Of a DNA stretch of 9,947 nucleotides, positions 1 to 6,125 are shown piece after piece. The notes beneath the pieces were generated by a model. It had not been told where the DNA came from, ran no database searches, and was given only the letters and a program-made list of their open reading frames with translations. Source of the DNA: Acidobacteriota bacterium (GTDB lineage: Bacteria; Acidobacteriota; Terriglobia; Terriglobales; Acidobacteriaceae); NCBI GenBank assembly GCA_003225595.1, contig QIAR01000159.1, positions 1 through 9,947 of the forward strand, given 5' to 3'. The translations under genes were made by a program, and so were the position numbers. Position 1 is the stretch's first letter. Each line of letters starts with the position of its first letter.

Positions 1-534
<534 letters not shown>

Positions 535-700
535 AACCCGATGTCTGTCCCCTCAAATAACCGACCCATCGACTAAACGACTGATCGAATAAAATGACAG
601 GACAGACCCGCTCTGCACCCGTAGGCGCAGAGACTTGTCTTGTGAGTACGCTCGGACTTGAGCCCGAACCTTTCCTCTCACGACTGGCACGTTCAACCTA

Positions 701-713
701 TTTGTCAAAGACC
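701..713 (-). promoter_or_regulatory. boxA-like rRNA antitermination site
   Basis: The minus strand reads GGTCTTTGACAAA about 170 nt upstream of the 16S 5' end. It matches the rrn boxA pattern (E. coli TGCTCTTTAACA). In rRNA leaders boxA RNA binds NusB-NusE to suppress Rho-dependent termination. Position and similarity support the call; no boxB was identified. Confidence 0.6.
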
Positions 714-783
714 GAATCGCCTTCCGCCTGAGCGGCGCGCCTTCAGTCCAGAACGAATCTGCTCCTGTGCACAGGCCGTGCGC

Positions 784-803
784 CGCGGACACTCTTGCCC
801 GCG
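784..803. repeat. 20-nt stem-loop repeat, degenerate copy
   Basis: A stem of CGCGGAC/GCCCGCG (6 of 7 pairs) encloses the loop ACTCTT. It matches 18 of 20 positions of the perfect stem-loop at 1401-1420, including a shared 13-mer CTCTTGCCCGCGA that runs one base past the stem. It lies inside the rRNA leader, so it would be transcribed as part of that leader. Confidence 0.5.
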
Positions 804-853
804 ACTCACTTCCCGAGCACCTACGAGAAATCCGTCTGTCCTCGAAACTTTAA

Positions 854-882
854 AAGCTACCGGTTCTGGCGCTTGCTGTCAA
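854..882 (-). promoter_or_regulatory. Candidate rRNA operon promoter
   Basis: On the minus strand a perfect -35 hexamer TTGACA (882-877) is followed after 17 nt by TAGCTT (859-854), a 3/6 match to TATAAT. Transcription would start near 847 and give a leader of about 310 nt. The perfect -35 box, ideal spacing and location upstream of boxA and 16S favour this as an rrn promoter. The weak -10 match leaves room for another site. Confidence 0.5.
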
Positions 883-892
883 CCCACTGTGC

Positions 893-933
893 CCACAGGA
901 TTTCCACCGTTTATGCACATCTTCCTGGGCACA
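893..933 (+). other. Phased DnaA-box-like motifs
   Basis: The motifs CCACA (893), CCACC (904), GCACA (915) and GCACA (929) start 11, 11 and 14 bp apart on the plus strand. The third belongs to TTATGCACA (911-919), which fits the DnaA-box consensus TTATNCACA exactly; the others match only about 5 to 6 of 9 positions. The cluster lies immediately upstream of the candidate rrn promoter. One exact box is not statistically unusual in 10 kb, so the spacing is the better argument. It could be a DnaA-binding or origin-related site, or coincidence. Confidence 0.3.
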
Positions 934-953
934 TTGGGAGCTCAACCGGTCTG

Positions 954-990
954 CCTTCCTTCGTGTACCTTTGTGTCCTTCGTGGTAAAT
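954..990 (-). repeat. Short ACGAAGG-type intergenic repeat
   Basis: The minus strand contains three successive units, CCACGAAGG, ACACAAAGG and TACACGAAGG. I recognise this 9-10 nt periodic, purine-rich text as a type scattered through intergenic regions of many environmental bacteria, where it is often mistranslated as NHEGHKG-like peptides. Its function is unknown. It lies upstream of the rRNA promoter. Confidence 0.45.
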
Positions 991-1400
991 CGACAACCAC
1001 AAAATGGGCACGAGCGAAGGAAAATCGGGAACTCTTTTACGCGCAACAGAACGCAGCTTCCGCCTGCGAAGCAGCACCTTTTCGGCACCAGCCGAAGCGG
1101 AAGTCAGCAAACTTGATAAAAGATCTTGTGGAGGTTCTTGCGACGAACGCCAAAACCCTTCGAGGATCCTTGTCCCCGAATGAAACCCCGTGGCCGGGGC
1201 TGATTTCAGGATTTACCTGTTTTCTATTCGATGCCGGACGAGCCACGAGAGATTCGGATAAAACGCCCGGCTAGCCACATACACTGCTCTCGATGTTTAT
1301 CTTTTATACCACGCCACAGGGTACGGCGCAAGCAGGCGTTTACCGAGTTGGGTCGTACGAGATGGAACTGCAACACATGTTGCTCGGATGGATCAGGTGG

Positions 1401-1420
1401 CGCGGGCGCTCTTGCCCGCG
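1401..1420. repeat. 20-nt perfect stem-loop repeat
   Basis: CGCGGGC and GCCCGCG form a perfect 7-bp stem around the 6-nt loop GCTCTT. A second copy (18/20) is at 784-803. The 30-nt repeat 16 nt downstream has the same architecture, a GC-rich stem with a 6-nt pyrimidine-rich loop, so the two are probably members of one REP-like family. Confidence 0.55.
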
Positions 1421-1435
1421 AAGTGGGCGACGTTC

Positions 1436-1465
1436 ACGTAGGGGCGGACGCCCTCGTCTGCCCGG
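1436..1465 (+). repeat. 30-nt stem-loop repeat, copy 1
   Basis: The arms GGGCGGAC and GTCTGCCC pair over 8 bp (one G-U type pair) around the loop GCCCTC. The reverse complement of 2361-2390 matches it at 26 of 30 positions. The two copies are therefore inverted relative to each other and lie on either side of the cupin gene. Confidence 0.6.
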
Positions 1466-1539
1466 TCGAGCAAGGCTTCTGCCCCGTGTGGCAGCTTGCA
1501 TGTGTGGTGCGTCTAGTGATTTCCGAATCAGCCACAAAA

Positions 1540-1555
1540 TGTTCCACGTGGAACA
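1540..1555. promoter_or_regulatory. parS: parS centromere-like site (ParB binding)
   Basis: TGTTCCACGTGGAACA is a perfect 16-bp palindrome, extended by two more matched pairs on each side to 20 bp (1538-1557). It equals the chromosomal parS form known from Pseudomonas and Caulobacter and differs from the B. subtilis consensus TGTTTCACGTGAAACA only in the symmetric T/C-A/G pair. ParB (Spo0J) loads at such sites and spreads as a CTP-dependent clamp to organise and segregate the origin region. parS sites usually cluster near oriC, so this rRNA operon is probably origin-proximal. It lies in non-coding DNA 40 bp beyond the cupin stop codon. T residues follow the palindrome on the minus strand, so it might also act as a weak transcript end. 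Confidence 0.88.
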
Positions 1556-1595
1556 TTACGAAAATTCCGCGGGCAGGAGCAACCGCGCCACGCGC

Positions 1596-2306
1596 TCATT
1601 GAAACTCCAGGGTCACGAACTTCGCCGCCTGCTTGCCTACATTCGTCAGCGTGTGGGTGTACCCGCCGGGCAGCCACTTCACATCGCCGGACTTAAAGTG
1701 TCCCGGCATCGGGCCCTGGCCTTCGACGTCGCTGCGCACTTCGAGATCGCTGACCGCGACCAACAGGTGAGGGCCGGCATGATGATGGCTGGGCAGGACT
1801 GCCCCCGGTTGCAGCTCGATTTCGGAAACCCGCACGCCATCTTTTACGAACCGGATGTCTTGGGTTCCGCCATCGACCACGTGCAGCCCGCGTTCTTCGT
1901 CCCACTTGGGTGGAGGCGACTGGCGCGCCTTTACGTCTTGAAGGAACTCGATAGTCACATTGCGAAAGGGTTGGTCGGAAAGATTCTTCGCGATGTGGGC
2001 GAATCCGCCGGGCGTGAACCGCGTCTCACCATCCTGCAGCTTGAGCGTGAGCGGCGCCTTGCCCTCTACTTCGTTCGAGACTTCGGACGCGCCAAGGGTC
2101 ACGAAAACATAGTCGTGGCGATGCCGGTGCATGAGCGTGGCCGCATGCGGCGCTACTTCTACCTTGAACACGCGGACATAATTATTTTCCAGCGCCAGAT
2201 GATGTGAAGGCTCGGCGGTGATCTCGACTTCTTTCGTGGCGTTAGTTTGGGCGGACAGGACAACAGCAGTAAGCAGAAGTACCGGAAAAAACAGGCGGCA
2301 ATTCAT
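1596..2306 (-). CDS. Secreted double-cupin domain protein
   Basis: A 236-residue protein with two beta-barrel cupin domains in tandem. The start MNCRLFFPVLLLTAVVLSAQ looks like a signal peptide, which favours the ATG at 2306 over an in-frame GTG at 2324 that would put six extra residues before it. Cupin 1 (about 35-125) has the metal-ligand cluster HRHRHDY (60-66) and PGGFAH (His104). Cupin 2 (about 155-235) has SHHHAGPH (173-180) and LPGGYTH (His218). Both domains therefore keep the His-rich motif that usually binds Fe, Mn or Zn. Cupins range from oxygenases and isomerases to sugar-binding proteins, so the reaction cannot be named. Export to the periplasm or cell surface is inferred. The gene is transcribed alone, with no Shine-Dalgarno sequence but a -10-like box just before the ATG. 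Confidence 0.85.
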   Translation of the reverse strand: MNCRLFFPVLLLTAVVLSAQTNATKEVEITAEPSHHLALENNYVRVFKVEVAPHAATLMHRHRHDYVFVTLGASEVSNEVEGKAPLTLKLQDGETRFTPGGFAHIAKNLSDQPFRNVTIEFLQDVKARQSPPPKWDEERGLHVVDGGTQDIRFVKDGVRVSEIELQPGAVLPSHHHAGPHLLVAVSDLEVRSDVEGQGPMPGHFKSGDVKWLPGGYTHTLTNVGKQAAKFVTLEFQ

Positions 2307-2314
2307 GACGCGAA

Positions 2315-2323
2315 ATTCTAGCA
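2315..2323 (-). promoter_or_regulatory. Candidate extended -10 promoter of the cupin gene
   Basis: The minus strand reads TGCTAGAAT, an extended -10 (TGn followed by TAGAAT, 5/6). The inferred start is about 2308, only 2 nt before the ATG at 2306, so the mRNA would be essentially leaderless. That fits the absence of a ribosome-binding site. No good -35 box is visible at 16-18 nt. Confidence 0.4.
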
Positions 2324-2360
2324 CTCGTGGGCAAGTCGAATTCTGCCGAGCTCCCCTCAG

Positions 2361-2390
2361 CCGGACAGAGGATGGCGTCTGCCCCTACGT
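2361..2390 (-). repeat. 30-nt stem-loop repeat, copy 2
   Basis: The inverted copy of 1436-1465, with 26 of 30 positions identical on the minus strand. Its stem is less perfect (6 of 8 pairs). It lies upstream of the cupin gene, between that gene and the 22-bp tandem repeat. Confidence 0.6.
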
Positions 2391-2434
2391 GGCCCATGCA
2401 CGAGGCAAGCCCCGCCCGGGTCTTGAGGGTTTCC

Positions 2435-2491
2435 GCACTTGAACCAACAGCTTTCTGCACTTGAACCAACAGCTTTCTGCCCCTGAACCAA
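2435..2491 (+). repeat. 22-bp tandem repeat, about 2.5 units
   Basis: Two exact 22-bp units, each starting GCACTTGAACC (2435-2456 and 2457-2478), are followed by a decayed third start, GCCCCTGAACCAA (2479-2491). Each full unit carries TTGAAC. The repeat ends 29 bp before the DUF2905 gene, in the divergent region between it and the cupin gene. It could be an operator with two helical-phase sites, or a slippage product. Confidence 0.75.
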
Positions 2492-2507
2492 GATACCAAG
2501 TTTGATT

Positions 2508-2513
2508 TAGACT
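2508..2513 (+). promoter_or_regulatory. Candidate -10 box of the DUF2905 gene
   Basis: TAGACT (4/6 match to TATAAT) ends 7 nt before the ATG at 2521, which would give a leaderless transcript; there is no Shine-Dalgarno sequence. A poor -35 match, CTGAAC at 2483-2488 in the decayed third repeat unit, is 19 nt away. The call is weak. Confidence 0.3.
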
Positions 2514-2520
2514 CTAAGTC

Positions 2521-2745
2521 ATGGCAGAACTCGGCAAACTCCTGCTTATCATCGGTGCGATGCTTCTCGTGGTGGGATTTGTATTCGTGCTCCTCGGCCG
2601 CACCAACCTACCCATCGGCCGCCTTCCCGGCGACATCATCTACCGCGGCAAGAACACAACGTTCTACTTCCCGCTGGCCACGTCCATTCTCCTCAGCCTT
2701 GTGCTTTCCGTGCTGCTGTATGTGATTGGCAGATTGAAACGTTAG
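2521..2745 (+). CDS. DUF2905-family small membrane protein
   Basis: A 74-residue protein with two hydrophobic helices, about residues 6-26 and 48-69. Between them is the signature GRTNLPIGRLPGDIIYRGKN (26-45), which I recognise as the DUF2905 family (short inner-membrane proteins of unknown function); length and layout are normal for it. Such genes often neighbour recombination or repair genes, and here xseA follows on the same strand after less than 80 bp, so the two may be co-transcribed. The start is the only ATG that gives the complete first helix, and it lacks a Shine-Dalgarno sequence. Confidence 0.9.
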   Translation: MAELGKLLLIIGAMLLVVGFVFVLLGRTNLPIGRLPGDIIYRGKNTTFYFPLATSILLSLVLSVLLYVIGRLKR

Positions 2746-2821
2746 CATTCAGCAATCAAACATTAGCCTCTTTGTGTGCTGTCACTGGCAACCGCCAACT
2801 GGCATCTGTAAACTGCCTTCG

Positions 2822-4192
2822 GTGTCAGTTCCCGACCAACTCGGTTTCAGCTTCAAGCCACTCGAGCGCCGCATATGGACGGTTCGCGATCTGATTGCTG
2901 CCGTACGTACCCAACTCGAACGGGAATACACGGACACCTGGGTCGAAGGAGAAATCTCCAATTTTCGCGCCCCGGATTCTGGCCACCTTTACTTCACGCT
3001 CAAAGATGAAGGCGCGCAAATCCGCACCGTGATGTTTCGCTCTTCTGCCCGCCTTCTTCGTTTCCGTCCGGATAACGGCATGCAGGTGATGGTTCGCGGC
3101 CGTGTCACGGTTTACGAAGATCGAGGTGAACTTCAGATATCTGCGGAGTACATCGAGCCCAAAGGTGCGGGCGCGCTACAGATCGCGTTTGAGCAGCTCA
3201 AGGCGAAGCTCGGAGCGGAAGGCCTGTTTGACCAGTCCCGCAAGAAACCTATTCCTCCGATGCCGCGGCGCATTGGAATCGTGACTTCGCCCCAGGCTGC
3301 TGCCTTGCGCGATATTCTGAACATCCTTCATCGGCGACATCACACAGCAAACGTTTTGATCTACCCCGCGCAGGTGCAAGGCGAAAGTGCGGGAATCGAA
3401 GTCACTGCGGGCATTCGATACTTCAATAAGGCCCGCAATGTGGACGTCATCATTGTGGCTCGTGGAGGCGGCTCTGCCGAAGATCTCGCTGCATTCAACC
3501 ATGAGGGGCTCGCACGCACGGTGGCGGGCTCTCAGATCCCGGTCATCTCCGCGGTGGGCCATGAAACTGACCTCACGATCATTGACTTCGTGGCGGACTT
3601 GCGCGCGCCGACTCCGTCCGCGGCTGCCGAGCTGGTAATCCGCTCCCGCCAGGAAGTGGAAGAAGAGGCCGAAGGACTGCATCGACGCCTCGTCCTGGGG
3701 ATTCGGTATCGTCTGGCCGTGGCACAACGTGCGCTCATCGAACTCGCCCAACACGGCGCTTTTGCGCGCATGATGGATGCCATCAACCAGCGCCAGCAAA
3801 GGCTTGACGATCTGTTGTACCGGTTGGAAAGAGCCGAGCGGCAGATATTCGAACAACATCGTCGCCGTTGGGAACTCGCAGCCGCCGCGGTCCGCCATTA
3901 TGATGTCCGGCGCATGCTTTCGGGCATCCACCAACAACTGGATGCGCGTGTTGCCGCCATTGCCGCGGCCATTCACAGTTTGCTTCTGCAACGCCGCAGC
4001 CAGCTGGAACAGCTCGCGGGACGCCTTGAAGCTTTGTCGCCGATGGCGATCCTCGACCGCGGCTATGCGCTGGTGTTCGATGCTTCCGGAAAGCTTTTGA
4101 AAGATGCCGCCAAAGTGAGCGCGGGGGATGAAATCTCGGCGAGGTTGGCTCGGGGGGAAATCAGGGCCACGGTGAAGAAGAGCAAGACGTAG
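2822..4192 (+). CDS. xseA: Exodeoxyribonuclease VII large subunit
   Basis: Large subunit of exonuclease VII, which degrades single-stranded DNA into short acid-soluble oligonucleotides together with several copies of XseB. Counting from the GTG at 2774, an N-terminal OB-fold (about 34-130) has GEISNFRAPDSGHLYFTLKD. The catalytic region follows, with IGIVTSPQAAALRD (167-180), RGGGS (230-234), GHETD (262-266) and LRAPTPSAAAE (276-286). The next part is long alpha-helical and probably coiled, and the C-terminus has MAILDRGYALV. I prefer the GTG at 2822 (SVPDQLGFSF), which gives 456 residues, because the 16 residues before it look non-native; neither start has a clear Shine-Dalgarno sequence, so the start is uncertain. 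No xseB follows; it must be elsewhere if present. Confidence 0.95.
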   Translation: MSVPDQLGFSFKPLERRIWTVRDLIAAVRTQLEREYTDTWVEGEISNFRAPDSGHLYFTLKDEGAQIRTVMFRSSARLLRFRPDNGMQVMVRGRVTVYEDRGELQISAEYIEPKGAGALQIAFEQLKAKLGAEGLFDQSRKKPIPPMPRRIGIVTSPQAAALRDILNILHRRHHTANVLIYPAQVQGESAGIEVTAGIRYFNKARNVDVIIVARGGGSAEDLAAFNHEGLARTVAGSQIPVISAVGHETDLTIIDFVADLRAPTPSAAAELVIRSRQEVEEEAEGLHRRLVLGIRYRLAVAQRALIELAQHGAFARMMDAINQRQQRLDDLLYRLERAERQIFEQHRRRWELAAAAVRHYDVRRMLSGIHQQLDARVAAIAAAIHSLLLQRRSQLEQLAGRLEALSPMAILDRGYALVFDASGKLLKDAAKVSAGDEISARLARGEIRATVKKSKT

Positions 4193-4198
4193 ATCGTC

Positions 4199-4212
4199 CC
4201 GCCTATTGGCGG
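4199..4212 (+). terminator. Small hairpin after xseA, possible terminator
   Basis: CCGCC-TATT-GGCGG forms a 5-bp GC stem with a TATT tetraloop, 6 nt after the xseA stop codon. No T-run follows, so intrinsic termination would be weak. It may instead be part of the adjoining repeat. Confidence 0.3.
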
Positions 4213-4230
4213 CCTCAGGGACTAAAACCT
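4212..4230 (+). repeat. Partial copy of the 86-bp repeat
   Basis: GCCTCAGGGACTAAAACCT matches the first 19 nt of repeat copies A and B at 15 positions and then diverges. It looks like a decayed or truncated third member. Confidence 0.45.
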
Positions 4231-4253
4231 TCGATTGTTTTCACGGGTTGCGC

Positions 4254-4395
4254 GCACGACTGAAGAGCTTGCGGAAAAAAGGCAGCTTGGTACCTCAGGG
4301 GCTAAAGCCCATAGTGAAGAGAAGGCCTCTATCGCAGCGTTAAAACGCTGCGCCACCCAAAAGCCACAGTTTTTCCGCAAGCTGTGAAGTCGTGC
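4254..4395. repeat. 26-bp inverted repeat enclosing repeat copy A
   Basis: The left arm 4254-4279 and right arm 4370-4395 are reverse complements at 23 of 26 positions, with a perfect 14-bp inner block (AGCTTGCGGAAAAA, 4266-4279, against 4370-4383). They enclose 90 bp that contain most of the 86-bp repeat. The unit, about 142 bp long, could be a miniature insertion-like element or a long RNA hairpin. Copy B at 7817-7902 lacks these arms, so the arms are not an obligate part of the repeat. Confidence 0.65.
4292..4377 (+). repeat. 86-bp structured intergenic repeat, copy A
   Basis: It aligns without gaps to 7817-7902 with 69 of 86 positions identical. It starts ACCTCAGGGGCTAAAGCCC, in which GGGC-TAAA-GCCC can fold. 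After a variable middle comes the perfect hairpin CGCAGCGTTAAAACGCTGCG (4333-4352, 8 bp, loop TAAA) and the constant tail GCGCCACCCAAAA. Copy B has a compensating pair change in the hairpin, which argues for a selected structure. It lies downstream of xseA on the same strand. Confidence 0.75.
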
Positions 4396-4433
4396 TCTTC
4401 CCGATTCTCCACTGTGCAGTAGACTGCGTTGCT

Positions 4434-4464
4434 ATGACTGCCATTGGGAAGACTGGATTACAAT
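4434..4464 (+). promoter_or_regulatory. Weak promoter candidate for the cda operon
   Basis: TACAAT (4459-4464, 5/6) is preceded at 19 nt by ATGACT (4434-4439, 4/6 to TTGACA). It would give a 5' leader of about 60 nt before cdaA. The long spacing makes it tentative. Confidence 0.3.
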
Positions 4465-4532
4465 GAGGATGGCGCTTGGCAGGCGCACGCCTCTCTTGGT
4501 GTTTTCGATAAACTCTCTGGAGACGCTCTAAA

Positions 4533-5420
4533 ATGACGCGGTTTTTAGCGCCGTGGCCACACGTGTCGGTGATTGCTGTACTCGACATTTTGCTGGTGGC
4601 GGTGATCATTTACGAGTTTCTGATGCTGATCCGCGGCACTCGGGCCGCGCCCATGCTGGTGGGCGTGGCCGTCCTGGCGCTTGCCTTCTATTTCGCCCGC
4701 ATCGGCGAGCTCAGCACTTTGAACTGGCTTCTCAGCACTCTGTTTCCCTATGTTGTTTTCGCGCTGATTGTGGTCTTTCAGTCGGAGATTCGCCATGCCC
4801 TCGCACGGTTGGGCACCAGGCTTAGCTTCAGTCGCTCGTCGAGTTCCGAAGCTGACGCCTACGACGACATAGTTCTGGCGGCAAATCTGTTTTCGCAGAA
4901 TCAAACCGGCGCGCTGATCGTCATAGAACGTGACATTGGCTTGCGCACCTATGTCGAAAGCGGCGTCCCGCTGGATGCGCGCATCTCCTATGATCTTCTG
5001 GCCACGATCTTTCGCCCCAGCGCCCCACTGCATGACGGGGCCGTGATCGTTCAGGGAGAGCGCGTCGCCGCTGCCGCCTGCTTCCTGCCGCTCTCCATGA
5101 ACCCTGTGCTTTCGACGCAACTGGGGACGCGGCATCGAGCTGGAATCGGGATCACCGAAGAAACTGACGCCATCGCAGTAATTGTCTCTGAGGAATCGGG
5201 CGCGATCAGCCTAGCGGTGGCAGGTAAGATCGAACGCGACATCAGCGTCGAGCAATTGCGTGAACACCTCAGCGGATTGCTGCGCCGTTATGTGGCGCGT
5301 TCCACCCTGCCGACTCCGATTACAAATGGCACTGAGCGAATCGCTGACGTGGACTCGCCTCCGCGCGCGTCTATCCCGCGCAACATTGATCCCGGGCTGC
5401 ACCCCGGAGTGGACCGTTAG
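4533..5420 (+). CDS. cdaA: Membrane diadenylate cyclase CdaA
   Basis: Joins two ATP into cyclic di-AMP, the second messenger for potassium, osmotic and cell-wall homeostasis. The 295-residue protein has three N-terminal membrane helices (about 13-33, 38-56 and 64-83), a short linker and then the DAC (DisA_N) domain (about 100-255). The domain keeps the catalytic LHDGA motif (166-170) and GTRHRAG (198-204), so an active enzyme is expected. The last 40 residues are low-complexity and not conserved in CdaA. The ATG has GGAG (4519-4522) 10 nt upstream. It is the first gene of the cda operon, with the next start 2 nt after its stop, and this CdaA-YbbR-GlmM order is the conserved one known from Firmicutes. 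Confidence 0.97.
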   Translation: MTRFLAPWPHVSVIAVLDILLVAVIIYEFLMLIRGTRAAPMLVGVAVLALAFYFARIGELSTLNWLLSTLFPYVVFALIVVFQSEIRHALARLGTRLSFSRSSSSEADAYDDIVLAANLFSQNQTGALIVIERDIGLRTYVESGVPLDARISYDLLATIFRPSAPLHDGAVIVQGERVAAAACFLPLSMNPVLSTQLGTRHRAGIGITEETDAIAVIVSEESGAISLAVAGKIERDISVEQLREHLSGLLRRYVARSTLPTPITNGTERIADVDSPPRASIPRNIDPGLHPGVDR

Positions 5421-5422
5421 GC

Positions 5423-6100
5423 ATGGTCAACTCTTTGCGCCGCTCCGTGCTAAGAAACTTCGGTCTCAAGCTGATGTCGCTGATCCTTGCGATAGGCCTG
5501 TGGCTGGCGGTCTCGCACGATCCACCTGCCGAAGTTGAGCATTCCGTGCCCATTGAGTTTCTGCATTTTCCCGACAATCTCGAGATGGCTTCGGAGAGCG
5601 TCCCGCAAGCTCGGGTCCGTCTCCGCGGCCCGGAACGGCTGATCCACGGTGTCCGTCCTACTGACATTCATGTGGAAATCGATCTGACAGGCACCAAAGC
5701 TGGTGAGCGCACCTTCGACCTCACCGCTCAGCAGGTGCGCGAACCGCGTGACGTGAAAGTTGTACAAATCGTGCCAGGCCAATTTCGTATGACGTTTGAT
5801 ATGCGACTCACGCGGCAGGTCGAAGTGCGCCCACGGGTGATCGGCAATTTCGCTCCCGGCCTCCGCATCGCCCGCGTTGTGGCCGATCCTGCGGTCATCG
5901 CGATCACCGGGCCACGGCAAAGGGTTGAAGCTGTGGAAACCGCAATGACTGATCCGATCGATGCTACGGGCGATGTCGACCGGGCCACTTTCACCTCGCA
6001 CGCGTATGTCTCTGACCCGCTCATTCAGGTGGTACACCCCGGCCCGATTCGCGTGACGGTTATTATGGAAAAGGCGCCAAGTTCCTCTGGCGGGCTTTGA
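5423..6100 (+). CDS. cdaR: YbbR-domain protein (CdaR), CdaA regulator
   Basis: A 225-residue membrane-anchored protein. One N-terminal helix (about 15-31, LKLMSLILAIGLWLAVS) is followed by an extracytoplasmic part with two YbbR-type beta repeats (about 35-115 and 120-213). Firmicute CdaR has three or four repeats, so this is a short version. In Firmicutes CdaR binds CdaA through the membrane and tunes c-di-AMP output; the same role here is inferred from gene order. The ATG is 2 nt after the cdaA stop, with CGGAG about 14 nt upstream inside cdaA, so translation is probably coupled. Confidence 0.9.
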   Translation: MVNSLRRSVLRNFGLKLMSLILAIGLWLAVSHDPPAEVEHSVPIEFLHFPDNLEMASESVPQARVRLRGPERLIHGVRPTDIHVEIDLTGTKAGERTFDLTAQQVREPRDVKVVQIVPGQFRMTFDMRLTRQVEVRPRVIGNFAPGLRIARVVADPAVIAITGPRQRVEAVETAMTDPIDATGDVDRATFTSHAYVSDPLIQVVHPGPIRVTVIMEKAPSSSGGL

Positions 6101-6125
6101 TGCCACGCCGAACAGGCAGATCAGG

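Larger units (their letters stand above)
535..847 (-). other. rRNA operon leader region
   Basis: This is about 310 nt of untranslated leader between the candidate rrn promoter and the 16S 5' end. It contains a boxA-like element (701-713) and a small stem-loop with CTCTGC/GCAGAG arms at 611-632. Several open frames cross it, but none has a recognisable product, and they overlap on both strands, so I regard it as non-coding. The exact transcription start is inferred from the promoter guess and is uncertain. Confidence 0.6.
883..1595. other. Non-coding region between the rRNA promoter and the cupin gene
   Basis: About 710 nt with no credible gene; the open frames here overlap on both strands and resemble nothing I recognise. 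It holds DnaA-box-like motifs (893-933), a purine-rich A(C)GAAGG repeat (954-990), a small GC hairpin CCCCG-TGGC-CGGGG (1186-1199) without a convincing T-run, two stem-loop repeats (1401-1420 and 1436-1465), a hairpin CTGCC/GGCAG (1479-1494) and the parS palindrome (1540-1555). Such a long gene-free stretch beside an rRNA operon, with parS in it, looks like a regulatory or chromosome-maintenance segment. Confidence 0.6.
4193..4532. other. Non-coding region between xseA and cdaA
   Basis: 340 nt without a gene. From left to right it holds a small hairpin right after the xseA stop, a partial 86-bp-family repeat (4212-4230), the left arm of a 26-bp inverted repeat, repeat copy A, the right arm, and then about 135 nt leading to cdaA with a weak promoter candidate. 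No c-di-AMP (ydaO-type) riboswitch was recognised. Confidence 0.6.

Noticed and set aside
1186..1199. CCCCG-TGGC-CGGGG hairpin as a terminator
   Set aside because: The stem has only 5 bp, there is no real T-run, and no gene ends nearby on either strand.
658..1274. Overlapping open frames of 150-160 residues beside the 16S gene
   Set aside because: They overlap each other on both strands, cross the rRNA leader and promoter, and show no protein-like pattern.
1540..1555. Reading the palindrome as a terminator of the cupin gene
   Set aside because: A few T residues follow on the minus strand, but the exact match to parS and the perfect 20-bp symmetry are better explained by ParB binding.
1293..2207. 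304-residue open frame on the plus strand
   Set aside because: It is antisense to the cupin gene, begins in repeat-rich non-coding DNA, and its product is Arg-rich without any recognisable domain. The minus frame has a signal peptide and two cupin motifs.
2435..2491. Possible CRISPR array
   Set aside because: The 22-bp units are contiguous with no spacers, and no cas genes are present.
3176..3991. 271-residue open frame on the minus strand
   Set aside because: Shadow of xseA, caused by GC-rich codon positions.
4396..4532. c-di-AMP riboswitch upstream of cdaA
   Set aside because: I could not find the conserved ydaO core sequences, and no convincing fold was seen.
4193..4532. Missing xseB after xseA
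   Set aside because: The two subunit genes are separate in many genomes, so absence here is not evidence of loss.
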